From NCBI GenBank assembly GCA_014236755.1, contig JACCKY010000001.1, forward strand, positions 1 through 64,000: 64,000 nucleotides of DNA, in the 5' to 3' direction. The notes under the pieces were generated by a model. It ran no database searches, had not been told where the DNA came from, and saw nothing but the letters and a program-made list of their open reading frames with translations. The DNA is from Candidatus Petromonas tenebris (GTDB taxonomy: Bacteria > Bacillota > Clostridia > Peptostreptococcales > Caminicellaceae). This document shows positions 46,861 through 55,175 of this stretch, piece after piece. Position numbers and translations under genes: made by a program. How positions within the stretch are numbered: the first letter of the stretch is position 1; each line of letters starts with the position of its first letter.

Positions 46861-47388
46861 TCATTCTATTAAAAGTTTTATAATGTCACCATAAATATCC
46901 TGAGCCTTTTTCTTCCATTTATCACAAATGAGCTTTGCCTGTTTATTTGAAACCACATCAAGTTTCAAATCAAATAGGGTTATATCATTTTCTACAACTT
47001 TAAGTTCAACTATGTAGTCGTTTTGAGATTTCTTTATATAATTGGCGGAAATCTGAGTTTCTTTCAGTAAAACTTTTTTTCTTTTTTCTACAGCTACATC
47101 AATTTTTTCAAGTAAGTCTTTGGACAGCCTGTCTTTAAAATAGTTTAAGGTATTTTTTCCTTTCTCGGTAATTAGATAATAATAATAATCTTCATTTTTA
47201 ATATATTCGAGCAAAGCAGAATCAACTAACTCTGAAAGAAATTGCTGCAACATAAAGTAATTAAGAAGTTCATTTTCCATAATGAATTCAGTTATTTGAT
47301 TATTAGTAAGAGTAATTTCAAATTTATCAATGATATATAAAAGTAATAATTTACTTTCGGCTTCATGTTTAGTATCGTTTAAAAACAT
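46861..47388 (-). CDS. DUF4364 family protein
   Basis: The 175-residue protein matches the clostridial DUF4364 pattern: KLLLLYIIDKFEITLTNNQITEFI, LNYFMLQQFLSELVDSALLEY and YYYLITEKGKNTLNYF, which look like a winged-helix domain (about residues 8-85) followed by a mixed C-terminal half. A DNA-binding regulator is plausible but not shown. It ends tail to tail with the propeller gene without a spacer. ATG 47388 has a weak ribosome binding site. Confidence 0.8.
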   Translation of the reverse strand: MFLNDTKHEAESKLLLLYIIDKFEITLTNNQITEFIMENELLNYFMLQQFLSELVDSALLEYIKNEDYYYYLITEKGKNTLNYFKDRLSKDLLEKIDVAVEKRKKVLLKETQISANYIKKSQNDYIVELKVVENDITLFDLKLDVVSNKQAKLICDKWKKKAQDIYGDIIKLLIE

Positions 47389-47476
47389 ATTCTATCACCA
47401 CTCTTTTGAAAGTTACTGTAATATACATTTAAAATTATATCATAACTCTGAATATATTTGCACAAAATTCCCATTT

Positions 47477-47519
47477 AAAATAAAAGAAGGAGAAGCCTAG
47501 CTTCTCCTTCTTTTATTTT
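47477..47519 (-). terminator. Intrinsic terminator of the SASP gene
   Basis: A 19-bp perfect stem (from AAAATAAAAGAAGGAGAAG) with loop CCTAG and T-rich flanks follows the minus-strand SASP gene. It may also act in the opposite direction. Confidence 0.8.
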
Positions 47520-47531
47520 ATCTATTTAAAA

Positions 47532-47741
47532 CTATTTAGTTCCTCCAGACATTTGTCTTTCTGCCATTTCAACAAGACGTTTAACCATGTATCCACCGAC
47601 ATAACCATTTTGCCTAGAGGTTAAGTTTCCCTTATCTATACTATCGTAATTAGTTAAACCTAATTCATTTGCGACTTCAAGCTTAAAGCTTTCAAGAGCT
47701 GCTTTAGCTTCAGGAACTAAAACTCTATTATTACGAGCCAT
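47532..47741 (-). CDS. Small acid-soluble spore protein, alpha/beta type
   Basis: The 69-residue protein is a canonical alpha/beta SASP: MARNNRVLVPEAKAALESFK, LEVANELGL around the germination-protease site, and SRQNGYVGGYMVKRLVEMAE as the DNA-binding segment. It binds and protects spore DNA and is degraded at germination. AAAAGGAGGG precedes the start. It contrasts with the divergent copy at 879-1061. Confidence 0.97.
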   Translation of the reverse strand: MARNNRVLVPEAKAALESFKLEVANELGLTNYDSIDKGNLTSRQNGYVGGYMVKRLVEMAERQMSGGTK

Positions 47742-47971
47742 AGATTTTCCCTCCTTTTATTTAATGCAACTTTTTTAGTTGCATTATTAATATAACCAGT
47801 TTAAAATAAAATTATGTTAACAAATTATAGATTATATGTATATAAATTAGCACTTATACATATAAATAATGATTTGGTAAAAATTTGAAATTTAAAATTG
47901 TACTTAAAATATAGTAAAATATATATGTGTTAAAAAAATTCTTTCTTATATCTAAAAACTGGAGGAATTAT

Positions 47972-48676
47972 ATGAAATATGGGAAAAAATTAAAATCAAT
48001 GCTAAAGGACCTAGGAATTGCTAAAGTAGGGTATGGATATCTAGGGGATATTTTGCCTGAGTCATTAAAACATTTAAAAACTGGCATTTCTATCGCCTTT
48101 AGACTTTCAGATCAGGTAATAGATGATATTCATGATGGGCCTACCTATAGCTATTTTCATCATTATCGAACAGTAAACTTTAGATTGGATCAAGTTATGT
48201 TGAGTACAGTTTCCAAATTGCAGGAATGGGGATATTTGGCTATGCCAATTGCTGCATCACAATCTATAAACACCGATGGAAACAGATACAGAGGTATATT
48301 TCCCCATAAAACTGCAGCCACAAGAGCTGGTATAGGATGGGTGGGAAAAAGCGGATGCCTTGTAACCGATGAATATGGCCCAAGAGTTAGACTAGGAACA
48401 ATACTAACAAACATGGAGGTAGATTACGATAAACCGATAAAAGAATCAAAGTGTGGTAAATGTACAAGTTGTGTTAAAGCATGTCCAGCATTAGCAATAA
48501 GGGGCGGTCTTTGGTATCCGGGAATAGCCAGGAAAGAGCTGGTGGATGCAAGAGCCTGTAGTGAGCATATGTCAACCTATTATAAACATGTTGGTAGAGG
48601 TTCAGTCTGTGGCATTTGTATAAAGAGCTGTCCACAAGGGAACAAAGTAATAAAAAAAGCAGCAAAGGAAGTTTAA
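47972..48676 (+). CDS. QueG-like double-cluster Fe-S protein (epoxyqueuosine reductase-related)
   Basis: ATG 47972 behind GGAGG gives 234 residues (the frame is open from 47927). TAATRAGIGWVGKSGCLVT is the hallmark of the QueG family, and the two 4Fe-4S motifs are CGKCTSCVKACP and CGICIKSCPQG. True QueG is about 310-390 residues with a cobalamin-binding N-terminal domain and often C-terminal HEAT repeats; this protein is shorter and its N-terminal part is reduced. It may be a paralog with another substrate. It is monocistronic and far from the que operon. Confidence 0.75.
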   Translation: MKYGKKLKSMLKDLGIAKVGYGYLGDILPESLKHLKTGISIAFRLSDQVIDDIHDGPTYSYFHHYRTVNFRLDQVMLSTVSKLQEWGYLAMPIAASQSINTDGNRYRGIFPHKTAATRAGIGWVGKSGCLVTDEYGPRVRLGTILTNMEVDYDKPIKESKCGKCTSCVKACPALAIRGGLWYPGIARKELVDARACSEHMSTYYKHVGRGSVCGICIKSCPQGNKVIKKAAKEV

Positions 48677-48687
48677 GTTCCTTTGCT
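48649..48687 (-). terminator. Intrinsic terminator pointing left
   Basis: The stem AGCAAAGGAA (48661-48670) / TTCCTTTGCT (48678-48687) is followed, on the minus strand, by seven T. On the plus strand there is no T-tract. It lies inside the end of the QueG-like gene and fits the small minus-strand gene at 48714. Confidence 0.6.
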
Positions 48688-48713
48688 ATAAAAAATAGGG
48701 TAGAAGGACTACA

Positions 48714-48902
48714 CTAAGTTAACTTTCTGTTTATTTTGACCTTGACATCTTTCCTAATTCCATGGTCGTGGGAGCTTTGGAGCTGGGATTTTTGCGATTT
48801 AGCTTCTCGGTGAAAATGTCTGTCTTCTACCTTAAAAGTTTTTCTGCTAACTTCTGTGCGATTGCCTTTGATGCTTTCAAATTGGCCTCTTATTATAGAC
48901 AA
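48714..48902 (-). CDS. Small basic protein, function unknown
   Basis: From TTG 48902, spaced well behind AAAAGGAG, the frame encodes 62 residues rich in Arg, Lys, His, Ser and Gln (SIIRGQFESIKGNRTEVSRK and so on). It has no hydrophobic segment. The A+T content is lower than in the flanks, and a minus-strand terminator follows. I do not recognise it. It could be a small nucleic-acid-binding or spore protein, or not a gene at all. The remaining flank to 49041 holds nothing else I can identify. Confidence 0.42.
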   Translation of the reverse strand: MSIIRGQFESIKGNRTEVSRKTFKVEDRHFHREAKSQKSQLQSSHDHGIRKDVKVKINRKLT

Positions 48903-49041
48903 GCTTAACACTCCTTTTTAAGGTATATAAGAGATTTAAATTTAAAAGCTATTTATAGAAGTTTTATATGTGTTTCTGTATTAGTTTTTGAAGAACCTAC
49001 AAATATATTCATTATAAAAGAAAAATCTAGGAGGAATAAAT

Positions 49042-50193
49042 TTGAAAATATATATTAAAGCGTCTGTAGCTACGTTTTTATCAATAGTTTTATTAACAGG
49101 TTGCAGTAGTACAGTAACAGTAAGTAATGATGTAGCAAATAACGAAAAAGATACTGTAAAAACTGTTAAAAATTCTGTATATAATGATAAAAATCCGCCA
49201 TTAGAAGATAATGGTGAGAATAATGCAGTTAAAAACGAAAATGATAAAGATGAGAATAAGGATGAACATAGTGAAACGGATATTAAAAAGATAAAGCCAA
49301 ATGAAGCTGGACAAGTTATGGTCTTGATGTATCATTCATTGGGAGACAAGGAAAAGGATTATGTCAGGACTGTGGAAAACTTTAAAGAAGATTTAAGACT
49401 CCTTTACCAAAAAGGATATAGACTTATCAGTTTAAGAGACTATATCAATAATGAAATAGATGTAGAAGCAGGTAAAACTCCTGTGGTACTAACCGTTGAT
49501 GACGGTAATCAATCGGATTTCAATATAATTCAAGATAATGGTAAGAAAAAAGTAGATCCCAATTCTATTGTAGGTATTCTTGAAGATTTTAACAAAAAGT
49601 ATCCTGATTTTGGATTGGAAGCTACGTTTTTTATAAACGGTGGAAGCAATGTCTTTGGACAAAAGGATTTAATTGAATATAAACTGAATTATATTATAGA
49701 TAATGGAATGGACATAGGAAATCATAGCTATGGGCATGAAAACCTAGGCCAGAAATCAGAAATAGAAATACAAAGAACACTGGCCAAAAACGTAGAGTTT
49801 ATAAAGAAGTATCTTCCTGACTATGAAGTAAACATACTTTCACTGCCCTTTGGTGCCAGACCTAAAAATAGTGAAAAAAGAAAATATCTTTATAAAGGTT
49901 CCTATGAAGGAATCAGGTATAATAATATTGGAGCCCTTGCAGTAGGCTGGAGACCTGAATATTCTGCTGTCCACAAAGAATTTGACCCACTATATATTCA
50001 TCGTGTACACGGTAGCTCAGCTAAATTTGGAATTAGATACTGGCTTGAATATTTTGATAGGCATACTGACAAGAGGTATATAAGTGATGGAGATAAAGAT
50101 ATAGTTACAATACCTGAAAAAATGATGGATAAAATAGATAAAAATAAATTAGGAAGTAAAAAATTAAGAACTTATAAGCTGGATGAAGAATAG
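49042..50193 (+). CDS. Polysaccharide deacetylase family lipoprotein
   Basis: The 383-residue protein has a lipoprotein signal (lipobox LLTGC, residues 17-21), a long acidic/Asn-rich linker (about 30-90) and a NodB-like domain (about 95-340). In that domain TVDDGNQSDF holds the catalytic and metal Asp pair, HSYGHENLG the metal His pair, and LPFGARP the third motif. It should remove acetyl groups from a wall polymer outside the membrane. Start is TTG behind AGGAGG. Confidence 0.85.
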   Translation: MKIYIKASVATFLSIVLLTGCSSTVTVSNDVANNEKDTVKTVKNSVYNDKNPPLEDNGENNAVKNENDKDENKDEHSETDIKKIKPNEAGQVMVLMYHSLGDKEKDYVRTVENFKEDLRLLYQKGYRLISLRDYINNEIDVEAGKTPVVLTVDDGNQSDFNIIQDNGKKKVDPNSIVGILEDFNKKYPDFGLEATFFINGGSNVFGQKDLIEYKLNYIIDNGMDIGNHSYGHENLGQKSEIEIQRTLAKNVEFIKKYLPDYEVNILSLPFGARPKNSEKRKYLYKGSYEGIRYNNIGALAVGWRPEYSAVHKEFDPLYIHRVHGSSAKFGIRYWLEYFDRHTDKRYISDGDKDIVTIPEKMMDKIDKNKLGSKKLRTYKLDEE

Positions 50194-50312
50194 CCCAAAA
50201 AATAGTGGGTTTTATTTTTTGTATATTAATAATGTATTTAAAAATTAGTAGAATAATAAAAAATCTAAAGAATAGATTTAATATATAACTGTTTAGATTA
50301 AGGGGGCGGAAT

Positions 50313-51098
50313 ATGAAGATATATGTAATTTCTAAAAAAAGTATAATTTTCACCTTAGCCATAATTATAGCAATAGGAGCAAGTTTTTTATATTTTCATG
50401 ATATTGGTTATCAAGTACTTGCTGTTCTAGCATCAGATAAACTTCTGCCTATCTACTCAGTAGAGACGGAGGAAAAAAAGATAGCTATAAGCTTTGATGC
50501 GGCATGGGGTGACCAGTATACTGAAGGAATTTTAGATATCTTGGACAAATACGGTGTAAAAACTACTTTTTTTCTAGTAGGTTTTTGGGTAGATAGATAT
50601 CCAGATATGGTTAAAAAAATCCATGAAAGAGGTCATGAAATAGGAAATCATTCTTCTACCCATCCACATATGTCAAAATTATCCAAGGAAAAAATTATTA
50701 AGGAGCTTAACAATACTGGTGATAAAATTTATAAACTGATGGGAGAAAAACCCTTTCTCTTTAGACCTCCCTTTGGAGATTACAACAATACCTTGATCAA
50801 AACTGCTGAAGAATGTGGATATTATACAATACAGTGGGATGTAGATTCATTGGATTGGAAGGAACTTGGAGTAGCTCCGGTAGTTGATAGGGTTACCAGA
50901 AATATTAAGAACGGTTCTATAGTTCTTTTCCATAATAATGCTAAATATGTTTTAGATTATCTTCCACTTATTATAGAAAAGCTGCAGAAAGAAGGATATA
51001 AAATCGTTCCAATATCGGAGCTAATTATGAAAGAAAATTATTATATTGACCACACTGGCCGTCAAATAAGACTAAAAACAGAAGAGAAGAATAAATGA
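50313..51098 (+). CDS. pdaB: Polysaccharide deacetylase, PdaB-like sporulation protein
   Basis: The 261-residue protein has an N-terminal membrane anchor (about residues 9-32) and a NodB domain: ISFDAAWGDQYTEGIL (the second Asp replaced by Ala-Trp-Gly-Asp spacing as in PdaB), TTFFLVGFWVDRYPDMV, GHEIGNHSSTHPHMSKLS, RPPFGDYNN and VLFHNNAKY. PdaB is needed late in sporulation to keep the cortex intact. GGGGGCGG precedes ATG. A short hairpin with a T-rich tail (50191-50221) separates it from the previous deacetylase. Confidence 0.82.
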   Translation: MKIYVISKKSIIFTLAIIIAIGASFLYFHDIGYQVLAVLASDKLLPIYSVETEEKKIAISFDAAWGDQYTEGILDILDKYGVKTTFFLVGFWVDRYPDMVKKIHERGHEIGNHSSTHPHMSKLSKEKIIKELNNTGDKIYKLMGEKPFLFRPPFGDYNNTLIKTAEECGYYTIQWDVDSLDWKELGVAPVVDRVTRNIKNGSIVLFHNNAKYVLDYLPLIIEKLQKEGYKIVPISELIMKENYYIDHTGRQIRLKTEEKNK

Positions 51099-51205
51099 CA
51101 CTAAATTTATGGAAAACTTTGGTAAATAATTTCCGTAGGTTTAAATAGTCTTTAGATCATAATAATAAAATTTTATGTAAAAATAATATGTTAATATTGA
51201 CATAA

Positions 51206-51487
51206 TATTATAAAAGTAATGCAACATTTTTTCATATAGGCAGATGGTGGACAGTATGTATAAGATTGTTTCCTGTATACTTTATAATAGTAACCGGATG
51301 GTGGTTCTGGCAGGCTATAACATGTTACCCTGACAGCTGGTGGAATCCTATAGAAATATTTAGTGCAGGAACCATATTAGGTCAGTGGACCATAATAATT
51401 GTGCTGGCACTGATTACACAAAGTTACTTTGCAAAAAAGATAGGGAAAGGTGAATATTCCATAAATATTGCTGAAAAAGACAAATAA
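51206..51487 (+). pseudogene. C-terminal remnant of a neurotransmitter:sodium symporter (NSS) family transporter
   Basis: The frame is open only from 51206 and includes GRWWTVCIRLFPVYFIIVTG, WWFWQAI, DSWWNPIEIFSAGTILGQW and a final hydrophobic segment before a charged tail. This looks like the last two helices of a bacterial NSS transporter; the other ten or so are missing and the flank upstream is A+T-rich non-coding DNA. The identification is supported mainly by the MetS-like small subunit gene that follows. A TTG at 51266 could give a 73-residue peptide but lacks a ribosome binding site. Confidence 0.5.
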
Positions 51488-51509
51488 ACTCTTTTAGAGG
51501 GGTAAGTGA

Positions 51510-51611
51510 ATGTCCTTAAAAACAATAATAATGATGACTGTTATCTTAGGATCTTACATTATAAGTTTTGGCATTTTATTGAATAAAGCCTTTAATGCTA
51601 AGCATAAATAG
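51510..51611 (+). CDS. metS: MetS-like small subunit of an NSS family transporter
   Basis: The 33-residue peptide MSLKTIIMMTVILGSYIISF and onward is one membrane helix with the MSxxxIIMM start typical of the small subunits encoded behind NSS transporters such as MetP/MetS. It follows the transporter remnant by 22 bp with GAGGGG in front. The gene is intact although its large partner is not. The short length limits certainty. Confidence 0.6.
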   Translation: MSLKTIIMMTVILGSYIISFGILLNKAFNAKHK

Positions 51612-51615
51612 ATTC

Positions 51616-51648
51616 AAAAAATACGGGAAGACAATTCCTGTATTTTTT
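51616..51648 (+). terminator. Intrinsic terminator
   Basis: AAAAATACGGGAA pairs with TTCCTGTATTTTT and continues into a T-run behind the small subunit gene. Confidence 0.8.
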
Positions 51649-51804
51649 CTTTTTTGTATATTTAAAGTTTGGTTTATGGGCTGTTAAATTTTCTTTTAAC
51701 TTTTTCAGAATCAAAAATTTGGAATTATAACAGGTTTGATACATAAACTTAAAGGTTTAAACAAAACATAACTATATCATTATTTAGAGGAGTTGAGTAG
51801 TAAT

Positions 51805-52509
51805 ATGAATACTCAGTTCATAGGTATTGTAGGTAATGACAAACAAAACACTATTAGCGATTTGATACATTATGTTTTAAATGGGAGCGGATATACTACC
51901 CTTTTAGTAAGTAGCAATTTATTAATGTTAAATCAAAATATCATAGAAAAGAGCTGTATAAGCTTAGAAGATATTGAAAAATTTTCAAAAGATAATGATA
52001 AAAGAGTAGATTTTTTCATTATCAATAATTTGAAGATGACAGTTTTGAAAAAATTATTAAAGAAAAATAAGATCAATGCTTTGCTTGATTTGAAATCACC
52101 TGATAAAAATGGTAAGATCGCTGAAGAGAAACTTATGAGAAGTATTATCTATAGAAATCTTAAACATGATGGAATTGCTATAATTAATTCTGATAATAAG
52201 GATAATCTATGTGAATTTACATATTTGAGGGATAGGATAGTTATAACTTATGGTCTTGATTTAAGAGCAACTATTACTACTTCCAGTGTTCCAATGCGTG
52301 ATGAGGTGACTTTAATCTGCTGTCTTCAAAGAGGTATAACTACCTTAGAAGGAGAGGATATAGAGCCAATGGAGTTTCCAATTAAATTTTATTATCATGA
52401 CCAATTTACAGTAAATAATGTTTTACCCGTGATAGCTCTGGCACTTAGATATGGGACTTCAGTAGAAAATCTTCAGGAGATATTATCAAAATATAAAGGT
52501 CGAATATAA
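51805..52509 (+). CDS. Degenerate Mur-ligase-like protein
   Basis: The 234-residue protein has echoes of a Mur ligase (MurE-like) in reduced form. The N-terminal GIVGNDKQNTISDLIHYVLN stands where GTNGKTTT is expected, AIINSDNKDN where the central domain has its Asp motif, VITYGLDLRATITTSS as the domain 3 start, and FTVNNVLPVIALALRYG as the G-x-FNxxNxLAA helix. The ATP-loop lysine and threonines are changed and the C-terminal ligase domain is absent, so catalysis is unlikely. The start could also be TTG 51793. Function unknown. Confidence 0.6.
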   Translation: MNTQFIGIVGNDKQNTISDLIHYVLNGSGYTTLLVSSNLLMLNQNIIEKSCISLEDIEKFSKDNDKRVDFFIINNLKMTVLKKLLKKNKINALLDLKSPDKNGKIAEEKLMRSIIYRNLKHDGIAIINSDNKDNLCEFTYLRDRIVITYGLDLRATITTSSVPMRDEVTLICCLQRGITTLEGEDIEPMEFPIKFYYHDQFTVNNVLPVIALALRYGTSVENLQEILSKYKGRI

Positions 52510-52705
52510 GTAGCCACCTTTAATTTTAAGGATAAAAAATACACCAAGAAAGCCCTCTAAAAGAAACAGATTACCTAGAAATATCAATCTGAATATTAAA
52601 TCTTTTGTTCTATTTATTGAAAATTAGAATAAATATATTTGTAGGTTAACTCAAAAAAACATAGGATTTAAAGAATATAAAAGAGCGTAAGGGGGCTAGA
52701 TATTT

Positions 52706-53350
52706 GTGAGAACGTTTGATAATAATGTTGTTTCAATTGTTGGTATGCCATGTTCAGACTTGGAATTCAGTCATGAAGTTTTTGGTGAGGGGTTTTATAA
52801 CCTAAAATTAAGGATACCCAGACTAAGTGAACATGTAGATATTTTACCTATTACCATTTCCGAGAGGTTATTAGTAGATTTTGAAGTTAAAGAAGAAAAG
52901 CTAATCAGAATCGAGGGACAATTAAGATCTTATAATAAAATTATTAATGGGAATAATAGACTAATATTAACAATTTTTGCAAGAGAAATAAGTGAAGAAC
53001 AAGAAGAAAATGTAAGTAATCCTAATCAAATATTTTTAGACGGATTCGTTTGCAAAGAACCGGTATATAGGACTACTCCTTTCGGAAGAGAAATAACCGA
53101 TATGTTGGTTGCAGTAAATAGACCCTATAGGAAATCTGATTACATACCATGCATAGCATGGGGAAGAAATGCTAGATATTCTGAAAAAATGAAGATAGGT
53201 GACCGTATTAAAATATGGGGAAGGATTCAAAGTAGAGAATATCAAAAGAAAATAGATGAAGAAACTGTTGTTAAAAAAACTGCCTATGAAGTCTCCATAT
53301 CAAAGATGGATGTTATGCCTGAAGAAAATAATAGGACTGATGTGGATTAA
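52706..53350 (+). CDS. Single-stranded-DNA-binding-protein-like, two OB folds
   Basis: The 214-residue protein appears to carry two SSB-type OB folds, about residues 5-98 and 105-205. The second is clearer: NQIFLDGFVCKEPVYRTTPFGREITDMLVAVNRPY, split by a short gap in the family, then IPCIAWGRNARYSEKM and GDRIKIWGRIQSREYQ. The acidic C-terminal tip that recruits repair proteins in housekeeping SSB is missing; the end is NNRTDVD. Such two-domain forms are found in Clostridia besides the normal SSB. GTG start behind AAGGGGG. Confidence 0.75.
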   Translation: MRTFDNNVVSIVGMPCSDLEFSHEVFGEGFYNLKLRIPRLSEHVDILPITISERLLVDFEVKEEKLIRIEGQLRSYNKIINGNNRLILTIFAREISEEQEENVSNPNQIFLDGFVCKEPVYRTTPFGREITDMLVAVNRPYRKSDYIPCIAWGRNARYSEKMKIGDRIKIWGRIQSREYQKKIDEETVVKKTAYEVSISKMDVMPEENNRTDVD

Positions 53351-53373
53351 CCATATATATTTACAAGAAGAAT

Positions 53374-53428
53374 AAAAAATCATGCTTTTCCTGATATTTT
53401 CAATTAAAAGGGGAGAGTATGATTTTTT
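53374..53428 (+). terminator. Probable intrinsic terminator
   Basis: An imperfect stem (AAAAATCATGCTTTTCC with GGGGAGAGTATGATTTTT) ends in a T-run. Confidence 0.6.
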
Positions 53429-53556
53429 ATTATAGATTTTTAAATTTAGAATAGAATTAAAATAAAAGTTAATTGATTATATTAAAAATAAAAACTTGAA
53501 ATATTAATAAAAAATAGTAAAATAGTATTTAAGGCCCTTAAGAACGGAGGAATTTT

Positions 53557-53709
53557 ATGAACTATATTTTTGTAGGCGCTATAGTTCTTTTAATTATTTT
53601 GTCGTCTATTCAGTATATTTTAAACAAAATACTAGTAACCTTAAAAGAAACCAAAGAGATTCTGTATAGACTTCATAAAGATAATAACTATAAAGATAAC
53701 AATTCATAA
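53557..53709 (+). CDS. 50-residue membrane protein with coiled-coil tail
   Basis: ATG behind CGGAGG encodes 50 residues: a hydrophobic helix (about residues 3-24) and a charged, heptad-like tail (LVTLKETKEILYRLHKDNN). The clear ribosome binding site and the layout suggest a real gene. I do not recognise it. Confidence 0.55.
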   Translation: MNYIFVGAIVLLIILSSIQYILNKILVTLKETKEILYRLHKDNNYKDNNS

Positions 53710-53868
53710 AAAGATTAAAGATTTCCAGGACAATAATAAGAAGAATTATGCAAATAGGTATAAAGACTTATTTACATTTCCCATAAATGTTATAAAATGC
53801 TTTAAAAGAGTGTTTTTTACGTATAATACTATTTGACTTTGATTTTGGAAATTTGAAAAGGAGTTAAT

Positions 53869-54801
53869 ATGATTACTACTGTAACTTTGAACCCAGCAAT
53901 TGATAGATCTTATATAATAAATAACTTTAAACCGAATAATAACTACCGAATAGACGATGTAACCGTTACGGTAGGTGGAAAGGGTATAAATGTAGCCAGG
54001 ACTGTGTCAGCCTTAGGAGAAAAGTTAAACGCTACGGGATTTTTAGGTGGGATTACAGGTGATTACATTAAAAAACAACTAAATGATTTAGGGATTGCTA
54101 CATCCTTTGTAAAAATAAATGATGAATCTCGTAATTTCACAGCTATTATTGACCCAATAAATAGAACGGAAACCACTGTTAATGAAGTAGGTCCATTTGT
54201 GTCGAAGACAGAATTAACTAAATTTATTAAAGAATACATAAAAATATTAAAGTACAGCAAAATCATTATTGCTTCCGGCAGTGTGCCAAAGGGTGTTCCT
54301 AAGACTATCTATAGAGATATGGTAAAAATAGCAAAGGATAATAATGTGCTACCTATTATTGATGCATCGGGGAAATTTTTGGAAGAGGCCATAAAGGCAA
54401 AGCCCTATATGATAAAGCCAAATCTGAAAGAGCTTAGGGAGCTTGTCGGCTATGAATTAAATAATGAATATGAAATAATACATGAATCTAAATATATATG
54501 TAAACAGGGCGTAGGCTTAGTCGTAATATCATTGGGAAGTAAAGGTGCTATTTTTACAACTAGAGAGAAAGTAATTAAAGTTGAAGCACCTAACATAAAG
54601 GCAGTAAACACAGTAGGCTCTGGAGACGCACTAGTAGCTGGTTTTGCTGTGGCCCTGGTGAACAAATTTGATCTAGATAATGCCTTTAGATATGGAATAG
54701 CTTGTGGAGCTGCAAATGCCCTTGAAAAAGGAACTGGCAATATCAAAAAAGAAACAGTAGAGCGATTATTTAGTCAGGTCAAACTTACAAGACTTGAGTA
54801 A
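53869..54801 (+). CDS. PfkB-family sugar kinase (1-phosphofructokinase-like)
   Basis: The 310-residue protein opens ITTVTLNPAIDRSY and has VGGKGINVARTVSALG and the C-terminal anion hole NTVGSGDALVAGFAVAL with the catalytic Asp, the pattern of 1-phosphofructokinase/tagatose-6-phosphate kinase enzymes. It would phosphorylate fructose 1-phosphate or a related sugar phosphate with ATP. No fruR or PTS gene is adjacent, which weakens the fruK assignment. AAAGGAG precedes the start. Confidence 0.9.
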   Translation: MITTVTLNPAIDRSYIINNFKPNNNYRIDDVTVTVGGKGINVARTVSALGEKLNATGFLGGITGDYIKKQLNDLGIATSFVKINDESRNFTAIIDPINRTETTVNEVGPFVSKTELTKFIKEYIKILKYSKIIIASGSVPKGVPKTIYRDMVKIAKDNNVLPIIDASGKFLEEAIKAKPYMIKPNLKELRELVGYELNNEYEIIHESKYICKQGVGLVVISLGSKGAIFTTREKVIKVEAPNIKAVNTVGSGDALVAGFAVALVNKFDLDNAFRYGIACGAANALEKGTGNIKKETVERLFSQVKLTRLE

Positions 54802-54813
54802 GAAAGTATTTAT

Positions 54814-54849
54814 AAAGAACCTAAATCTTGTCTGGATTTAGGTTCTTTT
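54814..54849 (+). terminator. Intrinsic terminator of the kinase gene
   Basis: A perfect 14-bp stem (AAAGAACCTAAATC and complement) with a seven-base loop ends in T4. Confidence 0.8.
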
Positions 54850-55175
54850 GAGAAATTATGAAGGTTTAGAGAATTAACAAAGAGAGTAAAATCTTTTGTT
54901 CAAAATGCTAGATCGTAAAGAAGGTATAAATAGTGTGCTAATACCCATCCTAGAATGCTTCCTATAAAGTTTGATTTTGCAGTTTTGTTGTTTATTAAAT
55001 TGTACTATGGACTACTTAAACTTTTAATTAATACTTATTGAACAAAAAATTAAAAAAATGTAACAATCATACAAATTTACTTAAAAATACTGCATATAAT
55101 TGACAACTAAGTTATTATTAAGTTAGAATATTTAATAATAAGCGCTAATAAAATATTTTGGAGGTACTTTAAACT
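54850..55175. other. Intergenic region with the hpt promoter
   Basis: About 325 bp without a visible gene. The only feature I can support is the sigma-A-type promoter at 55100-55129. Confidence 0.6.
55100..55129 (+). promoter_or_regulatory. Sigma-A promoter of hpt
   Basis: TTGACA (55100-55105), an 18-base spacer and TAGAAT (55124-55129) lie about 47 bp before the start codon. Confidence 0.7.
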
